NCBI GenBank assembly: GCA_028289465.1
Contig: JANQPM010000043.1
Coordinates: forward strand, 1 to 64,000
Length of the DNA stretch: 64,000 bases
From: Lysobacterales bacterium
Lineage (GTDB): Bacteria > Pseudomonadota > Gammaproteobacteria > Xanthomonadales > SZUA-36
Direction of reading: 5' to 3'
Shown here piece after piece: positions 50,445-58,675 of this stretch (position 1 is its first letter; each line of letters starts with the position of its first letter). The position numbers and the translations under genes are program-made. The notes under the pieces were generated by a model. It did not search any database and was not told the DNA's origin. It worked only from the letters and a program-made list of their open reading frames with translations.

Positions 50445-51422
50445 TTACTGATGAGTGCGAAACGGTTTACATCGCGTGTGCTGCCGAAGAATATCATTTA
50501 GTCTTGCGTAGGGTGAACGATCAGGAAGTCCCCTGGCGTTTTCAACGGATGCATTCCAGATATGATGGACTTCCGGGCGATAGCCGCCTAAATAGATCGC
50601 AGGCCTCTTTGAGATTCGAAGTTTATCGCCCCTAATCCGTTCATATTCGTTATGGTAGGTTTCCGGACTATTTGGGCCCTCTCTCTTTCGATTGGTTGCT
50701 ATGCCACCATGTACTTGATGAAACGTGGCTTCAGTGGTCAATATAATTAATTCTGAATCTGGTAGTTCGCAGGCCCGGCGGTAGGCTTCCAGATTTACAA
50801 ATCCACCGCCGATTGAAGTAAAGCGCTCATCGAAACCGCCGATTTCAGCCCATAAGTGCCGCCTCATGAATAGTGCATTACTTTCTGAAATCGGGTTGAG
50901 GAAGCCCTTGGCGCAGGATCCGGCAAAGGTACTGATTCCATAGAGTCGATAGCCATTGCTTTGCCAGGAAATTGTTCTCAGTAGCGCATCTTCCACCGAT
51001 TGGCAGTAACCTTTTGGGACGCTGTCCATTTGCATTTCCGGACCCAGATGGTAGGCCAAGGTTGAAACCACTGCGCGATCAGATATAGCGTCGGCTTTCA
51101 GTGCAAAATGGCAAAGACCGGGAGATGCCATTCTGGCACCGTCAACCAGCACACCGATAAAATCAGATCGAGAGGCTTTTATACCGATATTGACTGCTGA
51201 TGCCGGGGATTGATTGGGGTTCGGATGATGAACAAGCCGAATGCCTTCAATATCTTCCGGAATTGTGGTTGCCTGTGTTGATCCATTATCAACCACGATA
51301 ATCTCGATCTCTCCAGAGTCCATGGATTGCTGATAAGGGGTTTGCAGTGTGTAGAGCGTGCGGGGTAGCTCCCGGCTCATGTTATAGCTCACAACGACCA
51401 GTGATATTCTTGGGGTATCCAA
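50445..51422 (-). CDS. GT2-family glycosyltransferase
   Basis: A 325-residue GT-A protein starting ISLVVVSYNMSRELPRTLYT, with IEIIVVDNGS, a nucleotide-sugar region PASAVNIGIKASRSDFIGVL and later FNPISESNALFMRRHLWAEIGGFDERF-like features (NPISESNALFMRRHLW, GGFDERFTSIGGG). It is a classic inverting family 2 enzyme for surface polysaccharide. The N-terminal Met is near the right end of the 51.4 kb gap. It is separated from the exostosin-like gene by 227 bases in which no feature is recognised. Confidence 0.85.
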   Translation of the reverse strand: MDTPRISLVVVSYNMSRELPRTLYTLQTPYQQSMDSGEIEIIVVDNGSTQATTIPEDIEGIRLVHHPNPNQSPASAVNIGIKASRSDFIGVLVDGARMASPGLCHFALKADAISDRAVVSTLAYHLGPEMQMDSVPKGYCQSVEDALLRTISWQSNGYRLYGISTFAGSCAKGFLNPISESNALFMRRHLWAEIGGFDERFTSIGGGFVNLEAYRRACELPDSELIILTTEATFHQVHGGIATNRKREGPNSPETYHNEYERIRGDKLRISKRPAIYLGGYRPEVHHIWNASVENARGLPDRSPYARLNDILRQHTRCKPFRTHQ

Positions 51423-51649
51423 ATCTGCCTGCCTGTGCTGAACAGCGTTGCTATTATGTCATCGGTTGTCGAAAGCGGCTACATCGTAGTCAGCCAGTGC
51501 TCCTTCAAGCTGACTGAACTCGCAATTGTCACCTTGAAAGAACACTGGCAGCAGCTCCACAGCCATGTAAACCGATGCGGTTCGCGCCACCAGTCATCGA
51601 AATGCGCTTGCTCGTCGATTCATTTTCTCTGTCATTGGTCTGCTATCGC

Positions 51650-52672
51650 TCACGTTGATCTTGAATAGGCGGCAACGATCTGATTCCACCAGTAGTCGAT
51701 GGATAATCGGTGTAGTGCGGCCTTCCTGAGCTTGGGTGATTCGTAGTGGGGTCCCAGCTCCACGATCCACTTTTGTAGCCTCTCTTCCGATAAATGCGCG
51801 GCACTCCATTCATCAACAATCGCGACCGGGAGCTGGCGGTACGCGTCGTCCAGGGCTGAGGATTTGATAATCGGTATGGAGCCGTTCGCGATGGTTTGCC
51901 AGGCCTTTGGGGACGGGTCGATACCGCCTCCCTGAACGCACAGTACAAACGGATGGTCGCGAACCATCCGTTCGAATTCCGCTTCCGAGACATCGCCGGT
52001 TAATACCGTCGCGGTCGCAGCCAGTTCGGTGCTGCAGAGTTCGGTGACTTGCCGGCGGATTTCCCATTGCTCGCCTTCTCTGACCCGGTGTGCGCAGAAC
52101 ATCTTCAGCGGCCGGTCTTTGACGGGCGTTTCCGGCGGGTAGATTTTCACCTTGTTCGGGACGTCGTCCATGAACACATAGCCCACCGGCAGGGTCGACA
52201 TCTCCGGCCACAATTCGTCCCGGTTTTCGGCGAACCAGTGAATAACCCTTTCATCCTCGGCGATGGTCTTGATCAGGCGTTTTTCCCGGTCGTTGAACGG
52301 CCGCCAGCGTGCGTCGATCTGGTTCGGAATCGTCAGATCTTCGGAACCAGTGATCAGTACGAACGGATGGTCGATTTTCGGCAGGATTTCCTCGAAGAAA
52401 TACGGAATGGCGTTGTAGAACGAACGCATTGATACAAAGACCGTTCGAGGTGGCCGCGCCGGATCACCAAGAAAATGCTCGTCGCTTTCATCGAGTCCGC
52501 CGTCGGTCATCAGCACCCAGTCGCACCGGGCGGCGATACCCGTCAGGCGGCAGGCAGAAGCGCCTTCGTTCTTCGGGAAGATACGCGTGTTATGCATTGG
52601 GATTTCAAACGGATTTTCCCATTGTTGCACAGCACCTGGTTTTTGGGATCGCTTTCTGAACAGCTTGAACAT
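51650..52672 (-). CDS. Exostosin-like glycosyltransferase
   Basis: A 340-residue protein. The C-terminal half carries the GT47/exostosin-type pattern FVLCVQGGGIDPSPKAWQTI followed by ANGSIPIIKSSALDDAYRQLPV. The centre has the stretch KDRPLKMFCAHRVREGEQW and the N-terminal part a small domain with CRLTGIAARCDWVLM. The ATG at 52672 is inferred; the frame is open to 52702 (TTG). A decayed copy lies at 47190-47480. It is followed upstream on the same strand by a sulfotransferase, and the two may form an operon that builds a sulfated glycan. Confidence 0.72.
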   Translation of the reverse strand: MFKLFRKRSQKPGAVQQWENPFEIPMHNTRIFPKNEGASACRLTGIAARCDWVLMTDGGLDESDEHFLGDPARPPRTVFVSMRSFYNAIPYFFEEILPKIDHPFVLITGSEDLTIPNQIDARWRPFNDREKRLIKTIAEDERVIHWFAENRDELWPEMSTLPVGYVFMDDVPNKVKIYPPETPVKDRPLKMFCAHRVREGEQWEIRRQVTELCSTELAATATVLTGDVSEAEFERMVRDHPFVLCVQGGGIDPSPKAWQTIANGSIPIIKSSALDDAYRQLPVAIVDEWSAAHLSEERLQKWIVELGPHYESPKLRKAALHRLSIDYWWNQIVAAYSRST

Positions 52673-52717
52673 GGGTCCGGGTTTCAATCCAGCGTCAAAC
52701 AACCGGTCTGTGATTTA

Positions 52718-53725
52718 TCAGCGGCCGGGCTTTGTGCCGAGCTTTTCTTCCAGCGTTCGTATTTGATCATTTTTCTGCCGAATAATCAGGCGCAGCCGGT
52801 TGGTCGTGTAGTCATCGTACTCGGGGTTGTAATCCGCTTCGTTGAAACGCGCTTCGTACTGCTCTAACAGCTCGGTACTAGGTTTTCCTCTGGTGAGACC
52901 GGACCGGTAACACAGTTCGTTATAAAGGGTGTCATATTCCCAGATTGAGGTAAATTCCGACCGGCTGAGTGTGACTTTGGCGGTTACCGGCCCGGTCGGC
53001 GACGCCAGTTTTTCCAGAAAGTCCGGCCGGTTTTCAAGCGCGAGGAATCGGCACAGGCGATCGACGCCAGATTCAGTATTGCGAACGAAGTCATCGTATT
53101 CCAGCACCAGCGCGGCATCGTCGGTCTTGGCGTATTCCAGCGCACTGCGGCTCATTTGATAACTGTATTCGGCCTGTCGCTGAGCCCAGGTGGCGACAGA
53201 GGGGTGCAGGACCAACTGGCTTTCCCGTTCCAGCTCTTCGCAAAACCGCGGAAAGTCCGACGGATAGAAATCTTCCCCGTAAAACGAAAATTTGTGCTTG
53301 ACCGAGTTGACCACGTCAACCGGATTGCGAATGACCAGCACGAATCTGGCGTCCGGATTTAGCCGGCGAAACCAGGCCATTCGGCCATTGCCGCGAATAA
53401 GCTTGAACACATGCGGCGGAGCATTCGGCGGGCCGGCGCGAAAGTGGCGGTAAAATGTATTGTCCTCAAGGGGGTGCTCGTAGTCGGGACCGATGAACAG
53501 CGGCGTTTGCAGGTGATTGTAGATTCCTTCGATAGAAACCGACGCCGTTTTGCCAAATGACTGCAAGGTTTTTTCATACGGGGCGTCGAAAATATCCCGG
53601 TTCCACACATAAGGCTCATAGGTAGACCGGTACTGGCCATCGAAATGCTTGCCCAGCATGTATTGAATCAGGCTGTACACCATCGTAGTGCCTGAGCGGC
53701 CTACGCCAAACACAAAAATATCCAT
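52718..53725 (-). CDS. PAPS-dependent sulfotransferase family protein
   Basis: A 335-residue protein beginning MDIFVFGVGRSGTTMVYSLI, the phosphosulfate loop. The 3'-phosphate region is ARFVLVIRNPVDVVNSVKHK. It ends in a short coiled tail (IIRQKNDQIRTLEEKLGTKP), a remnant of which survives at 47527-47605. It is different in sequence from the sulfotransferase at 43221. It probably sulfates the product of the neighbouring exostosin-like transferase. Confidence 0.86.
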   Translation of the reverse strand: MDIFVFGVGRSGTTMVYSLIQYMLGKHFDGQYRSTYEPYVWNRDIFDAPYEKTLQSFGKTASVSIEGIYNHLQTPLFIGPDYEHPLEDNTFYRHFRAGPPNAPPHVFKLIRGNGRMAWFRRLNPDARFVLVIRNPVDVVNSVKHKFSFYGEDFYPSDFPRFCEELERESQLVLHPSVATWAQRQAEYSYQMSRSALEYAKTDDAALVLEYDDFVRNTESGVDRLCRFLALENRPDFLEKLASPTGPVTAKVTLSRSEFTSIWEYDTLYNELCYRSGLTRGKPSTELLEQYEARFNEADYNPEYDDYTTNRLRLIIRQKNDQIRTLEEKLGTKPGR

Positions 53726-53946
53726 CCGACTGCCTACCTGTTGACAGAAATTCCTGAGACGCGAAGGCTTGCGCCGGAGCTTCAGGCCGTAGAGAAATCA
53801 GTATATGGCTTCGTCGTTGCGGTTGCTAGATGCCGGTGTCGTGTCGTTGAGTCAGGCAGGTACCGGCTGGCCGCCAGCGCCAGAGTACATTCCGCCGATT
53901 ACCACTCGGGCCAGCATGGGGGCCGGTGGTTTTGGGTAGAGGGTGT

Positions 53947-53981
53947 TTGACAGTAGGTGTACTATGTGAAATAGTACACTT
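53947..53981 (+). promoter_or_regulatory. Promoter and palindromic operator of the GntR-ABC operon
   Basis: A perfect TTGACA at 53947-53952 precedes a 9-bp inverted repeat GTGTACTAT (53957-53965) / ATAGTACAC (53971-53979) with spacer GTGAA. The palindrome ends two bases before the ATG of the regulator, and its right arm contains the best -10-like sequence. This suits autorepression by the YtrA-type regulator and implies a leaderless or nearly leaderless transcript. Confidence 0.7.
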
Positions 53982-54386
53982 ATGATTCCATTTACGGTTC
54001 AGTTACAGTCGGGCATTCCGGTCTACAAACAAGTGGTCTATGCGGCAAGAAAGGCCATTGTCAGCGGACAGCTGCCTCCTGGTGAGCGGTTTCCGTCGGT
54101 GCGTCAATTGAGTAAGTTCTTACGCATTAATCCCAATACCGCACAGAAAATTGTCACAGCACTAACCGACGAAGGTTTGCTTCAGGTTCACCCTGGTATC
54201 GGTACGGTGATAACCCACCGAGTACCGGATTTACGCCGACGTAGGCAGCGTTTATTAAGCCAGCATCTGGAAGCCCTGGTGGTGGAGGCCAAGCAGCTCT
54301 CAGTGCCGCTCGGCGATGTCTTACAGGCCTTGCAGCGGCAATGGCAGCGACTGGAGGCAGCAGACGATTCGCTCGATGCTGCCTAA
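53982..54386 (+). CDS. GntR-family transcriptional regulator, YtrA type
   Basis: A 134-residue protein: a winged helix at the N-terminus (IPVYKQVVYAARKAIVSGQL, then PPGERFPSVRQLSKFLRINP and TALTDEGLLQVHPGIGTVI) and a short helical C-terminal dimerisation region of about 45 residues, the mark of the YtrA subfamily. These proteins repress an adjacent ABC transporter operon, as here. No ribosome-binding site precedes the ATG, because the operator occupies that position, which fits leaderless translation. The ABC ATPase follows after 14 bases. Confidence 0.9.
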   Translation: MIPFTVQLQSGIPVYKQVVYAARKAIVSGQLPPGERFPSVRQLSKFLRINPNTAQKIVTALTDEGLLQVHPGIGTVITHRVPDLRRRRQRLLSQHLEALVVEAKQLSVPLGDVLQALQRQWQRLEAADDSLDAA

Positions 54387-54400
54387 GCGGGGTAGTTGAA

Positions 54401-55309
54401 ATGAAATATGCCATCGAAGCCACTGCGCTGAGTAAGCGGTTTTGGCGCAAGACCGCGCTCTCGAATGTCAATCTGGCAATCAGTCCGGGGACTATTTTCG
54501 CGCTGCTCGGACCGAATGGTGCTGGAAAAACGACCTTTTTGAAATCGGCAGTGGGGTTACTCAGACCCAGCTCGGGTACTGTTTCGGTTTTGGGCATTGA
54601 AAGCCGGTTGTTGAAGCCCCGCGACTTCAATGAAATTGCGTTCATTTCGGAACAGCAGCACCTGCCGGGCAGAATGCGTGTCGGCGGGCTGCTACGTTAT
54701 TGCGCTGGGCATTATTCGAATTGGGATGAAGCCTATTCGCAGGCCTTACTGGACCAGTTCCAATTATCCCGGCGCGATCGAATCGGTGCTCTGTCCAGAG
54801 GCGGCAAGGCCCGGCTGAGAATGGCCATTGCTATGACGCATCAGCCGAGCCTGATTTTGATGGATGAGATGTTCAGTGGCCTGGACCCGATAGTTCGGGA
54901 CGATCTGATGGATGCGCTAATCGCATTGGCGCAAGATTGCGGGTGTTCGATTTGCTTTGCCAGCCATGAAATGAGCGAGGTCGAACGGCTGGCCGATAAG
55001 GTCGCATTCATCAACAAGGGCCGACTGGTCTGCTGCGAGAGTACCGAGCGGCTGCTGGACGGCTACCGTGTGATAGAAGTTTCCGGTTCGCCGGAACTGC
55101 TTGAGCAAGCAAGCCGGTATGCCGGTGTGCATAAGCTGGCCGGTAATCGAGAGTGGCTGCGTTTTCTGTTTGAATTTAAAAGCACCGGTGAATTGCAGGA
55201 ACTGGAAGGGCGGTTAGGATCGAATAGCCACGTCCAGATTCAACCGGCCGGACTGCGGCAGATTTTTAGGCATCTGGCAGGCCGGGAACGTCCGGAGGTA
55301 TTGCAATGA
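54401..55309 (+). CDS. ABC transporter ATPase of the YtrA-type module
   Basis: A 302-residue ATPase: Walker A LLGPNGAGKTTFLK near residue 40, a signature in variant form (LSRGGKARLRMAIAMTHQPS instead of LSGGQ) and Walker B LILMDEMFSGLDP followed by CFASHEMSEVERLAD. It is of the daunorubicin/ABC-2-exporter class. The ATG at 54401 is the likely start; the frame is open to 54341. It overlaps the membrane gene by four bases (ATGA). Its 3' end is partly duplicated at 56903-56994. Confidence 0.9.
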   Translation: MKYAIEATALSKRFWRKTALSNVNLAISPGTIFALLGPNGAGKTTFLKSAVGLLRPSSGTVSVLGIESRLLKPRDFNEIAFISEQQHLPGRMRVGGLLRYCAGHYSNWDEAYSQALLDQFQLSRRDRIGALSRGGKARLRMAIAMTHQPSLILMDEMFSGLDPIVRDDLMDALIALAQDCGCSICFASHEMSEVERLADKVAFINKGRLVCCESTERLLDGYRVIEVSGSPELLEQASRYAGVHKLAGNREWLRFLFEFKSTGELQELEGRLGSNSHVQIQPAGLRQIFRHLAGRERPEVLQ

Positions 55310-56904
55310 AGGGGGTGGCCGTGCAAATACGCAAGGACTGGACCACTCTGTGGCCATTGGTCGTGCTGTGGTGGCTGGTATTGATCGCGGCGACAGCCAG
55401 CACGGTTCAGACTTTCATTCGGACCGATGAATTTCCTGAGACTTCGGTCTGGCCGCAACTGACCCGTTTGGTTTGTTTTTTTGCGGGTGTTATTTTCTTC
55501 GTTCAAGATGCGGCCGTTGACGGCCGGGCATTCTGGCGTGCGCGCCCTATTCCCGGGGCTCAAATTTGGGTACCCAAGTTGTTTTTGCTGTTTGTGGTTT
55601 TTGTGATCCCCGGTGCGGCGGCGCAGTGGTGGCTGACCGATTACACGCTGGGATACGGCTTTTTGAGGGCGTCTATAGTGGCGGCGGCCTGGTTACTGAT
55701 GGTCATTCTGGCAGGTTCGTTTTTAGGCGCTCTAACCGGCAGCGTCGTGCGTTCCGTTATGGTTCTGGTGGGATGCAATATCGCCCTGGCTTTACTGACC
55801 GTGTTTGATATTCATCCGATACCACACTTCAAGTGGTCAATCTTTTTGATGCCGGTATTAGCTATGGCGTTGACTGTCGTTAGCGTGTGGCTGCTCTACC
55901 GTTATCAATCGCTACGTCGTGCTATCCCGGTGGGCATTATCGCCGCTTTATATGCCTGGTATGCAGGCTTCCAGGAGCATTGGTTCCATAGTTACTGGGG
56001 ATACCTGCCGCAGCAATATGAGCGGTTGACAGAAGCGCAGCCAAAGGTAGTACAACCACCTGATCATCCGGTTGCCGTAAATGTCGGTTATGAGGACGAC
56101 GAAGCGACAGGCCAACCGGTTGTACAGCTATTCGCTGAGATTCAGTTACCGAATATATCGGCCGAAGAACTGGATATCAGCATCGAGTGGACACGGTTGA
56201 ATTACCCCGGCGGAATAAGGTATAGCGGCAGATCCGATCGTTTTCCGCCCAACCGGCCTTTCACCTCGCTGTCTAAGGCGCTGGACTTTGCTACAGAATC
56301 TGACATTGACCCGTTCTATATTCCTTTGGTCGAGATTTCTCAGGGTTCGTACGACGAGGTCAGGCGCAAACCCGGAGAGCTGGAGCTGGATTTGGTCGTT
56401 AAGGGGAGGGTGCTGTTTGATACGGTGGATATCGCTTTTTCCGAGAACCCAGTGCACATTCAGGGCAAAAGAAACTATGAAGTGTACGCGGCGGTGCTGA
56501 GCCCTGAAATAATTGAGGTTCGTACCGAAACAAACCTGCTTAAATCCGAATCGAATTTATCTTGCGGCGTCCTGATTTACAATCCGGCAAGCAAGGAGAT
56601 TTTAGTACCTCCGATACGAAGCCGTAGCGATCCCTGGAAGCCAAGAGCGATGTTATTCGGCCGTCCTGTGGGATGGCTGGAACAGCAAACGCACCGTTTC
56701 GTCAGCGCAGCCATTGACCATTACCGCTACCGTCCGTCCAAACGAAACAGTCTGGGTTACCGTACGATTCCCGGCCCGGTGAATGAAAACTGGCTGACCG
56801 ATGCACGGATTCGAGTCTACGTACAGGCTGTAACCAAACCGGTAGTGCACACCGTGAGACTTACGGACTTTCGTGCCGAGGACTGGACGAAGGCAGGTTG
56901 GTAG
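55306..56904 (+). CDS. ABC-associated membrane protein with extracytoplasmic domain, copy 1
   Basis: A 532-residue protein. The N-terminal half (about residues 1-220) has six hydrophobic helices beginning LWPLVVLWWLVLIAATASTV and including FFAGVIFFVQDAAVDGRAFW. The C-terminal half (about 230-532) is hydrophilic and beta-rich, without cysteines of note, and is probably extracytoplasmic. It likely forms the membrane part of the transporter energised by the ATPase it overlaps. The substrate cannot be predicted. The N-terminal membrane segment is nearly identical to copy 2, downstream. I do not recognise a named family. Confidence 0.78.
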   Translation: MKGVAVQIRKDWTTLWPLVVLWWLVLIAATASTVQTFIRTDEFPETSVWPQLTRLVCFFAGVIFFVQDAAVDGRAFWRARPIPGAQIWVPKLFLLFVVFVIPGAAAQWWLTDYTLGYGFLRASIVAAAWLLMVILAGSFLGALTGSVVRSVMVLVGCNIALALLTVFDIHPIPHFKWSIFLMPVLAMALTVVSVWLLYRYQSLRRAIPVGIIAALYAWYAGFQEHWFHSYWGYLPQQYERLTEAQPKVVQPPDHPVAVNVGYEDDEATGQPVVQLFAEIQLPNISAEELDISIEWTRLNYPGGIRYSGRSDRFPPNRPFTSLSKALDFATESDIDPFYIPLVEISQGSYDEVRRKPGELELDLVVKGRVLFDTVDIAFSENPVHIQGKRNYEVYAAVLSPEIIEVRTETNLLKSESNLSCGVLIYNPASKEILVPPIRSRSDPWKPRAMLFGRPVGWLEQQTHRFVSAAIDHYRYRPSKRNSLGYRTIPGPVNENWLTDARIRVYVQAVTKPVVHTVRLTDFRAEDWTKAGW

Positions 56905-56994
56905 TGCCGGTGAATTGCCGGAACTGGAAGGGCAGTCAGGTGGCTGTATCAGATTTTTGCTGCCTGGCAGGCGAGGGTGGCCGGAGATAGCCAA
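56903..56994 (+). pseudogene. Remnant of the ABC ATPase 3' end between the two membrane genes
   Basis: GGTGAATTGC, GGAACTGGAAGGGC, CAGATTTTT and CTGGCAGGC occur in the same order as at 55185-55300, near the end of the ATPase gene, with about 30 bases deleted between. It leads into the ATG of membrane copy 2 exactly as the ATPase end leads into copy 1. It marks the left boundary of a tandem duplication. Confidence 0.75.
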
Positions 56995-58629
56995 ATGAAG
57001 GCCATCATCGCGCAAATGCGAAAAGATCTGTTCACCCTGTGGCCGTTAGTCGTGCTGTGGTGGCTGGTATTGATCGCGGCGACAGCCAGCACGGTTCAGG
57101 TTTTTATTCGGACCGATGAGCTTACCGATACTTATACTTCTTCGGTCTGGCCGCTGCTGACTGGTTTAGTTTGTCTTTTTTCAGCCGTTATTTTCTTCAC
57201 TCAGGATGCCGGCCTGGATAGCCGGGCATTCTGGCGGGTTCGGCCGATATCCGGGTTTGGGATTTGGACATCAAAGTTGCTTTTGCTGTTTGTTGTTATC
57301 GTAATCCCCGGTGCGGCGGCGCAGTGGTGGCTGACGGGTTACACGCTAGGGTATGACATATGGTGGGCGACTGCAGAGGCAGCAGCCTGGCTGCTGCTGG
57401 TTGTGTTTGTTGGTGCGCTTGCAGGTGCCTTGACCGGCAGTATTGCGCTTTCCGTAGTGACTTTGGCCGGAATTTATGTTGCTGTTTGGGCTTTCTTTTC
57501 GGGGCTGACTGCAGTCCTGGGAAGCGGCTTTATGACGCCGCACCGTGAATGGGTGTTATGGATGCCGGTGATCGTAAAGGTATCGATTATGGCCGGCCTC
57601 TGGCTGCTGTACCGCTACCGGTCGGTGCGCCGTACCGCACCGTTGATTGTTATCGCTGCGCTGTCCGCCTGGTATGCGATTGGGCCGGACCCCTGGTGGC
57701 TAAATGAATTCCAGAAGCCACGATCGTCTCAGTATAAGCGGCTGCTGGAAACGCAGCCCGAAATATTGCAGCCACCGGATTACCCGATTTCTGCTGCTGT
57801 CAGATATGTAGGCGATGAGGAGATGCCCGGAGGACCCGTGGTGCAGCTACTAGCTGAGATTCAACTACCGAATATTTCCATTGAAGGATTAAGTATCAAT
57901 AGTACTGCACGATTACATTATCCGGATGGTATACAGTACCTTGGCAGGTCTGGGATCGCGGCATATAGAGGATTTTTCAGTCTGCCGCACAACGCATCGG
58001 GGTTCGCTGCGGAATCGGATATCAATATCGATCCGCTTTATATTTCTTTGGCTGAGATTCCTGCGAGATCATATAACGATATTAGGCATGAACTGGCGGA
58101 GATGGAGCTGGAACTTTCTATTAGAGAAAGTTTGATATTCGATACCGTGGACGTAGCCTTTTCCGAAAATCCAATAGAGATTCATGGGAAAAGAAACTAT
58201 AAGGTGCAGGTCACAATACTGGACTCCAACAGGATGAAGGTTCTTATTCGTATCAATGGCCTTGCTTACGGAAGAGCTTTATCTCCATGGGTATTCATTT
58301 ACAATCCCGTCAATAAGGAAATTTATAGCCCACCTGGTGGTGGCGGCACAGCCGGCGGGAGTGGGCAGCGGGAGATGTTGTTCGCCCGCCCGAAAGGCTT
58401 CCGCGTACAGAATGAAAGAAAATTTGACAGCTCTGGTGCGGATGTTCGTCCCTGGTCTCCATCCGAGCGCAACAGCCTGGGCTATCGGAAGATATCCGGG
58501 CCGGTGGGTAAAGACTGGCTGGCGAATGCCCGGATTAAAGTTTATCTCTCGACTGCGACCAAACCGATTGTACATACCGTGAAACTGACGGATTTTCGTG
58601 CCGAGAACTGGAAAAAGGCGGATTGGTAA
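56995..58629 (+). CDS. ABC-associated membrane protein with extracytoplasmic domain, copy 2
   Basis: A 544-residue paralogue of the preceding gene. It shares the first membrane segment LWPLVVLWWLVLIAATASTV and motifs across the whole length (for example RDKSLGYR-type end segments reading ERNSLGYRKISGP and KLTDFRAENWKKADW). The two have diverged strongly in the extracytoplasmic half, so they may form a heterodimer with the single ATPase. GGAG lies before the ATG at 56995; an upstream in-frame start at 56977 is less likely. Confidence 0.77.
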   Translation: MKAIIAQMRKDLFTLWPLVVLWWLVLIAATASTVQVFIRTDELTDTYTSSVWPLLTGLVCLFSAVIFFTQDAGLDSRAFWRVRPISGFGIWTSKLLLLFVVIVIPGAAAQWWLTGYTLGYDIWWATAEAAAWLLLVVFVGALAGALTGSIALSVVTLAGIYVAVWAFFSGLTAVLGSGFMTPHREWVLWMPVIVKVSIMAGLWLLYRYRSVRRTAPLIVIAALSAWYAIGPDPWWLNEFQKPRSSQYKRLLETQPEILQPPDYPISAAVRYVGDEEMPGGPVVQLLAEIQLPNISIEGLSINSTARLHYPDGIQYLGRSGIAAYRGFFSLPHNASGFAAESDINIDPLYISLAEIPARSYNDIRHELAEMELELSIRESLIFDTVDVAFSENPIEIHGKRNYKVQVTILDSNRMKVLIRINGLAYGRALSPWVFIYNPVNKEIYSPPGGGGTAGGSGQREMLFARPKGFRVQNERKFDSSGADVRPWSPSERNSLGYRKISGPVGKDWLANARIKVYLSTATKPIVHTVKLTDFRAENWKKADW

Positions 58630-58675
58630 TGCCGGCGCCTGTACCGCTCCGCCTGTCGGTTCCTGTTACCCGGTA

